Of a DNA stretch of 13,352 bases, positions 1 through 6,251 are shown one piece after another (position 1 is the first letter of the stretch; the number at the start of each line of letters is the position of its first letter). This DNA is from an uncultured Erysipelotrichaceae bacterium (lineage in GTDB: Bacteria; Bacillota_I; Bacilli_A; Erysipelotrichales; Coprobacillaceae): positions 1 through 13,352 of the forward strand of contig URQL01000030.1 in NCBI GenBank assembly GCA_900550005.1. Reading direction: 5' to 3'. A model generated the notes under the pieces. That model saw only the letters and a program-made list of their open reading frames with translations, had not been told where the DNA came from and did not search any database. Made by a program: the position numbers and the translations under genes.

Positions 1-455
1 CACATCACCTTATTATAAAAAAACATCATTCCTAAAGCACCACAAACTAAAAAAGAAGTAGCAATCAATCTAGGAAAAGCATCAAAATAATTCATTTCTA
101 AAGAAGCGATATCATTTTGTAAGATAGAAAGATACTTACTACTATTTTCATCATTTAAGATATGCTAATCTTTATATAAAACCGATTTTACATAATCCTT
201 TTGTATATCTCTCATTGTTTTTGCAAGATATCTTGCATTCGCTAAACGTGTAATGTATTTACAAAGAGTAATACTTAAAATAAAAAGGATACTATAAATA
301 AAATATCTCTTTAAATCCTGAATATTCTTATTTATCCCTGCATCTATAATACTTTGTGTTAATCTAGCTAGATAAATAAACAAGAAAGAGTTAAATAAAT
401 TACCTACTACATTGATTATAAAATCTTCCTTATTTTTCTTTATGTAATGTTTCAT
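1..455 (-). pseudogene. ABC exporter, N-terminal membrane domain, interrupted by a TAG and cut by the window edge
   Basis: The start is ATG at 455 with a GGGGAG ribosome binding site about nine bases upstream. The first 96 residues contain hydrophobic stretches at about 13-30 and 50-66 and the charged linker typical of the transmembrane domain of a peptide/lipid ABC exporter (MRDIQKDYVKSVLYKD). A TAG stop at 165-167 interrupts the frame, but the same frame continues to the window edge with good exporter-like sequence (HILNDENSSKYLSILQNDIA, then a further membrane helix). One nonsense change in an otherwise intact frame suggests recent inactivation; a sequencing error is the alternative. It is the last gene visible in the minus-strand series that begins with the secreted peptide at 3269. 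Its nucleotide-binding domain lies outside the window. It is not the missing front of the exporter remnant at 5517-6251, because the order of the two pieces is wrong for one split gene. Confidence 0.75.
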
Positions 456-535
456 ATATTATTACTCCCCCAATAAATAATTTTTTTAATTGTACCAACA
501 TTTATTTTTGAAAACAATATCTACTTTCAAAAATA

Positions 536-594
536 AAAAGACCATTTATTCTACTTTACCACCCTAAATAGCAATGTAGATTAATGATCTTTTT
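536..594 (-). terminator. Long hairpin terminator after the MacB-like gene
   Basis: On the minus strand AAAAAGATCATT pairs with AATGGTCTTTTT (one G-T pair), followed by TTTATTTTT. Inner CTAC/GTAG pairing extends the stem. It lies 33 bases after the stop of the gene ending at 627, and would separate that gene from the ABC exporter start at 455 unless read through. Confidence 0.6.
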
Positions 595-626
595 ACAAAT
601 AATAGGGTCCAATCAATTTAATTTTC

Positions 627-1445
627 TCATTCCAATACTCTAATATCTTCGCCTACTGCTTTAATTTCTTTTACTAAAGCATCCATTTCTTCTGTAGATA
701 ATTTAGAATCAACATATACTTTTCTTGTAGCAGGTTCAAAATTCCCTAATAGTTCTTTAAATTGTGTATATGGAACTAAAACAACATATTTACTTTCATA
801 AATAGGTTCATAATAATCTTGATCTAAAACAGCATCAAATGATAATGAAATACCTTTATATTCAAATTGAATTTCATTTGCTTCATAATTTATCTTATTG
901 TTATTTTGATCAATATGAGTCGTTTCTCCCACTTTTCTACCATTAGGTATTCTTACATGATCAATTTCATAATCTCCTTTATTAGATAATCCATTATCTG
1001 ATAAGAATTGACTTAATTTTTTTGATATAAATACTTTAGACATGTCTTTATCTAATCCATCTTCTTCAAAATAAGGAAGAATTAAAAATGTTTGTTCAAT
1101 TGATGTAACGTCTAATATTTTATTTTGAGTATCATTCTTCAATGAAATATCATGAACTTCCCCATTGATATCATAGTAATTTCCAAATGCTAAGCCCATG
1201 TATTCATATACATTTTTAACGTTTTCTAAATTTTTAATTTCTTTATCATAATCTTCGTTATATCCATTATCAATTTGATCATCAAAAATTGAAAAAGTTG
1301 AATCATTACTTACAGGATGTAGATTATAATAAATACTTTTAGGTGTATTATTCGTTTTATTACCACCCATCAAATTCTTTGCTCCAAATCCTATTCCTAC
1401 AATACATACAACAGATAATAAAGCAACCATAACATTCTTTTTCAT
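627..1445 (-). CDS. Membrane-anchored MacB-like extracellular domain protein, short paralogue lacking the C-terminal helices
   Basis: The start is taken as ATG at 1445, because AAAGGAGA sits at proper distance before it; the ATG three codons upstream overlaps that site. The 272-residue product has one N-terminal membrane helix (about 5-22) and then a soluble extracellular domain. That domain resembles the periplasmic core of MacB/FtsX-type permeases: an acidic N-terminal part, KVFISKKLSQFLSDNG, a strand-rich middle, and a KYVVLVPYTQFKELLG strand near the end. It stops (TGA at 627) just where its paralogue at 1629-2783 goes on into three more membrane helices, so it is a single-anchor version. 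Similar proteins occur beside bacteriocin ABC transporters as immunity or export partners; that role is inferred from context. Residues encoded by 946-1296 are identical at DNA level to the paralogue. Confidence 0.75.
   Translation of the reverse strand: MKKNVMVALLSVVCIVGIGFGAKNLMGGNKTNNTPKSIYYNLHPVSNDSTFSIFDDQIDNGYNEDYDKEIKNLENVKNVYEYMGLAFGNYYDINGEVHDISLKNDTQNKILDVTSIEQTFLILPYFEEDGLDKDMSKVFISKKLSQFLSDNGLSNKGDYEIDHVRIPNGRKVGETTHIDQNNNKINYEANEIQFEYKGISLSFDAVLDQDYYEPIYESKYVVLVPYTQFKELLGNFEPATRKVYVDSKLSTEEMDALVKEIKAVGEDIRVLE
946..1296. repeat. 351-bp perfect direct repeat, copy 1
   Basis: Base-by-base comparison with 2245-2595 (constant offset 1299) shows no mismatch. In the 165 aligned bases just before it (781-945 against 2080-2244) I count about 35 mismatches, so identity falls abruptly to about 79%. 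The block lies wholly inside both coding regions. Confidence 0.95.
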
Positions 1446-1553
1446 AAATATCATCTCCTTTTATTAAATGTATGCGTTTTCTTTAATTTGATTGTACTAT
1501 ATATTAAACATTTAGTAAATAGATTTCTAATTTTTTAACATTAAAAAGTAAAT

Positions 1554-1615
1554 AAAGATTATCGATCCTATTAATGTTAACTAATAAGTAAACATTATAG
1601 GTCAATAACCTTTTT
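1554..1615 (-). terminator. Imperfect long hairpin after the four-helix MacB-like gene
   Basis: AAAGATTATCGATCCTA pairs imperfectly with TAGGTCAATAACCTTT, with an inner AATGTT/AACATT stem. It lies 13 bases past the stop at 1629 on the minus strand. Position and shape parallel the hairpin at 536-594, so each paralogue appears to carry its own terminator. Confidence 0.5.
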
Positions 1616-1628
1616 CAAATTATTAAAT

Positions 1629-2783
1629 CTAACCAATTTGATGATCCTTCATTCTAAATATGAAATTTATAATTGATAGCAACAAGATAACTATTGTACA
1701 ACCAAGAATAACATAAATTTGTATTTCTTTTGCCATTAAATATGCAACTACATTAGCACCAACAAACAATACAACATTCATCATTACTCTTTCATTTTTC
1801 TTTACATATTTATTTACAACAAATTGATACATCATTGTAGCAATAAATAATAAAAAGACACTTAAATAAACTGTATTCTTTTTTAAAGAATTATAAAAAA
1901 TTTTTTCACTATTTAATCCTATCCAATATTGATACAATTGAATATCATCACCTTTTGATTTAATATTGTTTAATAAATCCTTATTTTCATCAAGTGATAA
2001 ATTTGAATTAATATATACTTTTCTTGTAGCTGGTTCAAAATCTCCTAATAATTCTTTAAATTGCGTATATGGAACAAAGATAACATATTTACTTTCATAG
2101 ATTGGTTCATAGTAATCTTGATCTAAGATGGCATCAAATGATAATTGAATTGATTTATGTTCAAATTGTACTCCATTTGCTTCATAATTCGTTTTATTAC
2201 CATTCATATCAGTATGAGTCATTTCATCTATTCTTCTACCAACTGGTATTCTTACATGATCAATTTCATAATCTCCTTTATTAGATAATCCATTATCTGA
2301 TAAGAATTGACTTAATTTTTTTGATATAAATACTTTAGACATGTCTTTATCTAATCCATCTTCTTCAAAATAAGGAAGAATTAAAAATGTTTGTTCAATT
2401 GATGTAACGTCTAATATTTTATTTTGAGTATCATTCTTCAATGAAATATCATGAACTTCCCCATTGATATCATAGTAATTTCCAAATGCTAAGCCCATGT
2501 ATTCATATACATTTTTAACGTTTTCTAAATTTTTAATTTCTTTATCATAATCTTCGTTATATCCATTATCAATTTGATCATCAAAAATTGAAAAATTAGA
2601 TCCATCTTGTTCCTCATTAAATATAGGATGTAAATTATAATACACATTTTTAGAATAATCTTCATTCATCAGCTTTGACAAATTATAGTTATATTTAATT
2701 ACTCCTACTAACTCTTTTGTACCAAAACCTATACATATAGAGCAAAGTATCGTTAATAAAACAAATAAAACATTCTTTTTCAT
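1629..2783 (-). CDS. MacB/FtsX-like membrane protein (one N-terminal and three C-terminal helices)
   Basis: The start is ATG at 2783, preceded by AAGGAGTGATTTTT; the upstream GTG would overlap that site. The product has 384 residues. One membrane helix lies at about 5-23, a large extracellular domain at about 30-295, and three helices follow at about 304-323, 333-351 and 354-376. This 1 + 3 helix layout around a large external domain is that of FtsX/MacB-type permeases, which work with a separate ATPase. No ATPase gene of that class is intact here. The bacteriocin-associated integral membrane proteins of lactococcin 972-type loci have a related but longer layout. The gene lies downstream of a secreted peptide gene (2850-3269) and upstream of its shorter paralogue, as in a bacteriocin/immunity cassette. 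Function is inferred, not shown. Confidence 0.75.
   Translation of the reverse strand: MKKNVLFVLLTILCSICIGFGTKELVGVIKYNYNLSKLMNEDYSKNVYYNLHPIFNEEQDGSNFSIFDDQIDNGYNEDYDKEIKNLENVKNVYEYMGLAFGNYYDINGEVHDISLKNDTQNKILDVTSIEQTFLILPYFEEDGLDKDMSKVFISKKLSQFLSDNGLSNKGDYEIDHVRIPVGRRIDEMTHTDMNGNKTNYEANGVQFEHKSIQLSFDAILDQDYYEPIYESKYVIFVPYTQFKELLGDFEPATRKVYINSNLSLDENKDLLNNIKSKGDDIQLYQYWIGLNSEKIFYNSLKKNTVYLSVFLLFIATMMYQFVVNKYVKKNERVMMNVVLFVGANVVAYLMAKEIQIYVILGCTIVILLLSIINFIFRMKDHQIG
2245..2595. repeat. 351-bp perfect direct repeat, copy 2
   Basis: This copy is identical to 946-1296 over all 351 bases and encodes the central part of the extracellular domain in both paralogues. The flanks outside it differ at synonymous and non-synonymous sites. 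Confidence 0.95.
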
Positions 2784-2815
2784 AAAAATCACTCCTTCCT
2801 TTTATGAAATAATTA

Positions 2816-2834
2816 GATTGTCCACAGGACAATC
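2816..2834 (-). repeat. Perfect inverted repeat between the secreted-peptide gene and the MacB-like gene
   Basis: The arms GATTGTCC and GGACAATC are 8 bp with a 3-base spacer. The repeat begins 33 bases before the MacB-like start (2783) and 15 bases after the final stop of the secreted-peptide gene. There is no T-run after it on the minus strand, so it looks more like an RNA processing or stability hairpin, or a protein-binding site, than a terminator. Confidence 0.55.
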
Positions 2835-2849
2835 GAATATTTATTATTT

Positions 2850-3269
2850 TTATAATTTATTACTTGAACTACAATTAAATCCATGTTGTCCTTCAAAATA
2901 TCCTTTTTCAGGAAAGCGTGAATAATATGTACGTGCTTTAACCCACGCAACCCTAGTACTATTATTAACATCTTGAGAAACTATTGTTGGATATGTTGCA
3001 TTAGAAGGATAGAACGTGCTTGATTATATTGAAATCCCATTTGTTTTTAAAGTATTAGAAGAATCAGCATACGCATAATGATTAACATCCATAATAGGGA
3101 CCCCGCCAGTTGAACTAATTCTAAACGTTCCACCATAATAAACATTTGGATATCCTCCATTACCTGGATCAGGTGCCATATCTCTAGGTGTATCTGATAC
3201 CGTACCTGTTGATACCCCAATTAATAAAGCAAGCATAAATGAAGCTAATGTCACTAAATATTTTTTCAT
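2850..3269 (-). pseudogene. Small secreted, possibly bacteriocin-like protein, broken by one in-frame TAA
   Basis: The start is taken as ATG at 3269 (MKKYLVTLASFMLALLIGVS), which gives a clear signal peptide: a Lys-rich start and a hydrophobic core at about 4-20. The first 81 residues end at TAA (3024-3026). The same frame then runs for another 57 codons, including STRVAWVKARTYYSRFPEKG, to a second TAA at 2850, so the original protein was about 138 residues. The mature part is rich in Gly, Tyr, Asn and Ser, has no cysteine before the first stop, and ends in an aromatic/basic segment faintly like lactococcin 972-type bacteriocins. That resemblance is weak, and the context (MacB-like proteins and an ABC exporter downstream) carries most of the weight. 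The truncated 81-residue form could still be secreted. Which family it belongs to is unknown. Confidence 0.5.
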
Positions 3270-3279
3270 AATCTTTTTT

Positions 3280-3303
3280 CTTCTACTTACGTAGAAGTCC
3301 TCC
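3280..3303 (-). promoter_or_regulatory. Ribosome binding site separated from the start codon by a hairpin
   Basis: On the minus strand GGAGGA (3303-3298) is followed at once by CTTCTAC-GTAA-GTAGAAG (3297-3280), a perfect 7-bp stem with a GNRA-type tetraloop, then ten bases to the ATG at 3269. Unfolded, the spacing is far too long for initiation. With the hairpin folded, the GGAGGA comes within a normal distance of the ATG. The known precedent is phage T4 gene 38. No better ribosome binding site is visible for this start. Confidence 0.55.
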
Positions 3304-3388
3304 ATTAATCTCAATTTTCAATTTTTCTTTAAAATAGTTATTATCAATAATAGAATAAAGAAATTGCAGATAAATTATTTAATCAGTA

Positions 3389-3399
3389 CCCTCCTTTCT
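3389..3399 (-). promoter_or_regulatory. Isolated extended Shine-Dalgarno sequence without an ORF (STAB-SD-like)
   Basis: The minus strand reads AGAAAGGAGGG, a ten-base match to the complement of the 16S rRNA tail. No usable start follows at proper distance (ATT AAA TAA comes next). It lies 120 bases upstream of the start at 3269. Its core GAAAGGAGGG equals the cry3A STAB-SD element, which binds 30S subunits and protects mRNA 5' ends. A lost leader ORF is the alternative. Confidence 0.45.
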
Positions 3400-3446
3400 A
3401 ATTCCATTTCTTATTTCAATAATTTAAATACTAATTCACTTTAATT

Positions 3447-3476
3447 TTTATATCTAATAAACTATTTTTTTTGTAA
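3447..3476 (-). promoter_or_regulatory. Candidate promoter of the minus-strand secreted-protein operon
   Basis: On the minus strand TTACAA (3476-3471) and TATAAA (3452-3447) are separated by 18 bases. Transcription would start near 3440, which puts the STAB-SD-like element about 40 bases into the leader. In DNA this AT-rich the match is only suggestive. Confidence 0.35.
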
Positions 3477-3486
3477 TGCACACAAG

Positions 3487-3538
3487 AATGGGTTATGACT
3501 AAAAACATCTATACACTACATCATCATTGTAACCCATT
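3487..3538. repeat. Spaced inverted repeat, candidate operator
   Basis: AATGGGTTA (3487-3495) and TAACCCATT (3530-3538) are perfect 9-bp arms, unusually GC-rich for this region, with 34 bases between. Centre-to-centre distance is 43 bp, close to four helical turns. The repeat lies just upstream of the candidate -35 box of the minus-strand operon. Confidence 0.5.
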
Positions 3539-3759
3539 ACAATTTTAATACAAATTATATATAAGATTTTTAAGTTTTTTTCTTTCATTTAGGTCAAAAC
3601 AAGAATTATATTCATGATAAATTATATTGGAATAATCAGCATAATTTAAATTAGTTATATTTTTTATCTATTATTTAATGCATTTTTTATTCATAAGCAT
3701 TTTTATTATTCATTAAAACAATTTAATTTACATAAATAAAATAAATTTTTCATTAAATA

Positions 3760-3788
3760 TTGTCAATTTCATAAATTTATGATTTAAT
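3760..3788 (+). promoter_or_regulatory. Promoter of the Cys/His peptide gene with a palindromic operator in the spacer
   Basis: TTGTCA (3760-3765), a 17-base spacer and TTTAAT (3783-3788) match the housekeeping promoter in ten of twelve positions. The spacer contains the perfect 14-bp palindrome TCATAAATTTATGA (3769-3782), ending exactly at the -10 box. A protein bound there would block RNA polymerase. The start would be near 3795, giving a leader of about 75 bases. Confidence 0.6.
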
Positions 3789-3869
3789 AAAAAATAAGAA
3801 TGATCGTTATGACTAATTATTTAAATACATAAATAGCTTAATAAAATTTACAATAAAAGGAGAAATTAA

Positions 3870-4025
3870 ATGATGAAAAAATTTATTATTGTTGCATTAT
3901 TATCAATAACATTACTTTCAAATACAATTTGTAGTTGTGGTCATATCCATAATGTTCAATGTCAAAATAAAGAACACTGTCATGAATGTATCCAAACAAG
4001 AGATAAAAAAGATAATGATGATTAA
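3870..4025 (+). CDS. 51-residue secreted Cys/His-rich peptide, candidate signal peptide or metal-binding peptide
   Basis: The start is ATG at 3870, with AAAGGAGA seven bases before it; the second codon is also ATG. Residues 1-20 form a signal-peptide-like segment (MMKKFIIVALLSITLLSNTI). The remainder has five Cys (21, 23, 31, 37, 40) and four His (25, 27, 36, 38) in CSCGHIH and CHEC arrangements, then a charged tail KDNDD. The lipobox is poor, so lipoprotein status is doubtful. It has a good promoter with an internal palindrome and lies directly upstream of an HTH-TPR regulator on the same strand. That setting suits the precursor of a peptide pheromone sensed by the regulator; against it, known RRNPP pheromones are rarely this Cys-rich. 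A metal-binding peptide or small toxin/bacteriocin is possible. I do not recognise a family. Confidence 0.65.
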   Translation: MMKKFIIVALLSITLLSNTICSCGHIHNVQCQNKEHCHECIQTRDKKDNDD

Positions 4026-4040
4026 TTTTATTAATCATCT
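4016..4040. repeat. 25-bp palindromic direct repeat, copy 1
   Basis: This copy is identical to 4190-4214. Each copy contains GATGATTAA-TTTTA-TTAATCATC, a perfect 9-bp stem. This one covers the last codons and stop of the peptide gene and has no T-run after it. Confidence 0.85.
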
Positions 4041-4189
4041 CAGAGTGTTGACAAACTACCTATTTTGAAAAAAATTGATTTTTTAATAAATCAAAGTGGG
4101 CTAAATTGTCTAAAAAGAGCAAATATTAGGTACTTAATCCCTAAAAAATGATCTTTTTTATACTTTAGTGTGAGAAATATAAAAGGCTG
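4041..4189. other. 149-bp spacer between two 25-bp repeats, possible small mobile-element remnant
   Basis: No ORF was seen. The left end begins CAGAGTGTTGACAAACTACC and the right end is AAATATAAAAGGCTGT; I find only three matching end bases as inverted repeats. There is an internal TTGATTT/AAATCAA dyad, and a TATACT box near 4161 could be the -10 of the regulator gene. Removing this segment plus one repeat would put the hairpin with its TTTT just 31 bases before the regulator start, as an ordinary intergenic terminator or attenuator. Confidence 0.35.
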
Positions 4190-4214
4190 TGATGATTAAT
4201 TTTATTAATCATCT
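4190..4214. repeat. 25-bp palindromic direct repeat, copy 2
   Basis: This copy is identical to 4016-4040. Here the hairpin is followed by TTTTC, so it could act as a weak terminator or attenuator 31 bases before the regulator start codon at 4246. Because it is palindromic and duplicated it could also be a regulator binding site. Confidence 0.85.
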
Positions 4215-4245
4215 TTTCATATTTAAATAAATCAAGGTGATTAAA

Positions 4246-5502
4246 ATGAACAATATCAATGCATTTTTAAAATTAAAAGCTTTTGAAAAAAAAATATCTA
4301 TTAACCAACTTGCAAAGCTAACAAATAAAAGTCAATCCTACATAAGTCGTATGCTTAATAATCAAATAACTTATTCTAATGAAAATCGTACATTCAAACA
4401 AATATGTCATTTCTTAGATATCAGAGAAAGAGATTTACAAATGGATACTAATTCTTTAAAAAAAGAATTTTATACTTTTTTAAATGACGCTTGCTTTAAA
4501 CATGAAAATCGAGATTTACATTATCAAAAATTAATATCAAAACAAGAACAATTTAAAAATTCCCCTGGAATTATTTATATTTATCTAACCCAAATAATTT
4601 ATAAAGGTTTGAAACTATCTTACATTAGTGATAATATATACAATTCTATATTAAAAAAATTACTATGTATTTACCCAGCTCTAGAAATGAATGAACAAAC
4701 AATTTTCAATATCTTTTATGCTTCTTATCTAGCAAAGACAAATCAATATATATTAGCGCAAAATTATATTAATAAAATATCTATAAACCACTACTCAAAT
4801 TATGATATTTTAACTATGTATTACTATATAAAACTTAGTATTGATAGTCATACATCTAATGAAACCTATCAATATATGGCAACCTATTTAAAATGCAAAA
4901 ATCTATGTGAACAAACTAATAATCCTATTAGACTGCTCCTTTTAAATGGAAATTATGCTAATGAACTAATGAAAATAGGATACATAGATGAAGCAATAAA
5001 TCAAAATAAAAATTTAATTAATAGCACAATAGAATTTAATTCAATAAATTTGTGGATTAGGTACAACAATATTGCTTGGGGATACATGTTAAAACATGAT
5101 TATAAAGAAGCTCTAAAGTATTATAATTTAGTGGATAAAAATAAAATAGATGATGATATTTTATTCAACATGGCATGGTGTAAATACCAATTAAAAGATT
5201 ACAAACAAGCAAGACTATTCTTAGAAGAAGCTAAAGAAATAGAAGTAAGTAATCCCATTTATCCTATATTAAATAATTGGTTAATGGCGATGATGAATAA
5301 AAAATACAGTTTAAAGACCTATCAATTATTATGTCAAATTGAAGAAGAACATAGTGAATATTTATCTATGGATATGCAGCATTTTATTGAAATTGAAAAA
5401 TTAAATTATTATACACATAATCATAAAGAAAAAGAAGCTTTGAAGTTAACTAAAAAGATCATTGATTCAAGTTTTATCTCTAGTAGTGTAATTAAGCTTT
5501 AA
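4246..5502 (+). CDS. HTH-TPR transcriptional regulator, RRNPP-like peptide receptor
   Basis: The start is ATG at 4246, with AAGGTGA five bases upstream; the GTG at 4237 is part of that site. The product has 418 residues. An N-terminal Cro/C1-type helix-turn-helix lies at about 5-60 (SINQLAKLTNKSQSYISRML as helices 2-3). The rest is all-helical, with TPR-like repeats from about 150 to 400, for example the pairs around YIDEAINQNKNLI, DYKEALKYYNLVD and DYKQARLFLEEAK. HTH plus a long TPR superhelix is the plan of Rgg/PlcR/AimR-type receptors, which bind short secreted and re-imported peptides. At 418 residues it is longer than Rgg or PlcR and closer to the AimR class. The 51-residue secreted peptide gene immediately upstream is the obvious candidate for its ligand. 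Peptide specificity and target genes are inferred. Codon use is as AT-rich as its surroundings. Confidence 0.8.
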   Translation: MNNINAFLKLKAFEKKISINQLAKLTNKSQSYISRMLNNQITYSNENRTFKQICHFLDIRERDLQMDTNSLKKEFYTFLNDACFKHENRDLHYQKLISKQEQFKNSPGIIYIYLTQIIYKGLKLSYISDNIYNSILKKLLCIYPALEMNEQTIFNIFYASYLAKTNQYILAQNYINKISINHYSNYDILTMYYYIKLSIDSHTSNETYQYMATYLKCKNLCEQTNNPIRLLLLNGNYANELMKIGYIDEAINQNKNLINSTIEFNSINLWIRYNNIAWGYMLKHDYKEALKYYNLVDKNKIDDDILFNMAWCKYQLKDYKQARLFLEEAKEIEVSNPIYPILNNWLMAMMNKKYSLKTYQLLCQIEEEHSEYLSMDMQHFIEIEKLNYYTHNHKEKEALKLTKKIIDSSFISSSVIKL

Positions 5503-5531
5503 ACACAGAATGAAATTCATTCTGTGTTTTT
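5501..5531. terminator. Convergent terminator after the HTH-TPR regulator
   Basis: AAACACAGAATG and CATTCTGTGTTT form a perfect 12-bp stem with a 5-base loop, then TTG. It overlaps the regulator's TAA and also contains the stop (5517-5519) of the minus-strand exporter remnant, so it serves both strands. Confidence 0.85.
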
Positions 5532-6251
5532 GTTTAGATGAATCACTTGATCATAATAATGAAGATATTCTTCATGGAAATGATGATCAACTTGAAGAAC
5601 AGTTAAGTTAGGATTTGTAAGTATAAAATCAAGTAATTGACGATTTGTTTGATCATACAATGCACTAAAGGCTTCATCTAAAATAAGAATAGATGGTGAT
5701 GTATTCCAACAACGTACTAACGATACAATTTGTTTTTGTCCTCCTGATAAAGTAAGTGCATCTTGGTTTAAGTCACTTGATAAAGGTAAAAGAAAATTAG
5801 GATGATGGGTAAAAAGATTATTGATAACTGAATCATGGAAAAGATAATCTTCTGTACTTACATATTTTAAAATGGAATATATAGAATAATCATTGATGTT
5901 TATTCAATCAATCGTTATGTTACCATCTAAAAGCGGAATTTGTTTACCTAATGTCTTACAAAAAGTAGATTTACCTGATCCATTATCTCCTATAATCAAG
6001 ATCTTTTATCCTTTTAAAATTGTTAGATTTAAAGAAGTACGTAATGGTTGATGGTTGTAACCAATTGTTGCATTGGTTACTTTTATTTCATGATCAAAAT
6101 GAGTTAATTGGGGTTGTTTAGGTTGAATTTGAAGTAATTTTTGAATCTTATTTTTAATTGTTTGTACACTTTGTATTTGACTATAAGAAATCAAAATCGA
6201 TTTAATAGGATACGTAATGGACTCACTCATAGAAGAAAAAAGAATGAAAAA
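5517..6251 (-). pseudogene. ABC exporter, 3' part with the ATP-binding domain, two nonsense codons and lost front
   Basis: Reading down from about 6251, the last membrane helix and linker (FFILFSSMSESITYPIKS) lead into a complete nucleotide-binding domain. This shows Walker A GDNGSGKST, the signature LSGGQKQ, Walker B ILILDEAFSAL, and the switch histidine in QVDHH. Two stops break the frame: TAA at 6006-6008, just before Walker A, and TGA at 5904-5906, after Walker A. Otherwise the frame is open to the TGA at 5517. About the first 300 codons are missing; the sequence meets an unrelated fragment at about 6240-6251. It was an exporter of the same kind as that at 1-455. Stops without frameshifts suggest fairly recent decay. 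Confidence 0.85.

Larger units (their letters stand above)
3304..3869. other. Divergent intergenic region between the secreted-protein gene and the Cys/His peptide gene
   Basis: This is 566 bases of very AT-rich DNA without a convincing coding region. It holds, in order, an isolated extended ribosome-binding-site sequence (3389-3399), a candidate minus-strand promoter (3447-3476), a spaced 9-bp inverted repeat (3487-3538), and a good plus-strand promoter with an internal palindrome (3760-3788). It also holds the leader of the peptide gene. In 3540-3759 I see only AT-rich sequence with no clear feature. A short repeat (GTTATGACTAA at 3492 and again near 3808) may be chance. Confidence 0.6.

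Noticed and set aside
2102..2284. 60-codon plus-strand reading frame
   Set aside because: It lies antisense inside the MacB-like gene, has no ribosome binding site, and reads as a shadow (many His, Leu, Tyr).
3315..3869. CRISPR array, tRNA or further small genes in the large intergenic region
   Set aside because: No regularly spaced repeats, no cloverleaf sequence, and no start codon with ribosome binding site other than that of the peptide at 3870.
1..6251. The two ABC exporter pieces as halves of one gene split by an insertion
   Set aside because: Both are on the minus strand, but the C-terminal half lies upstream of the N-terminal half, so no simple insertion gives this order; they are two separate genes.
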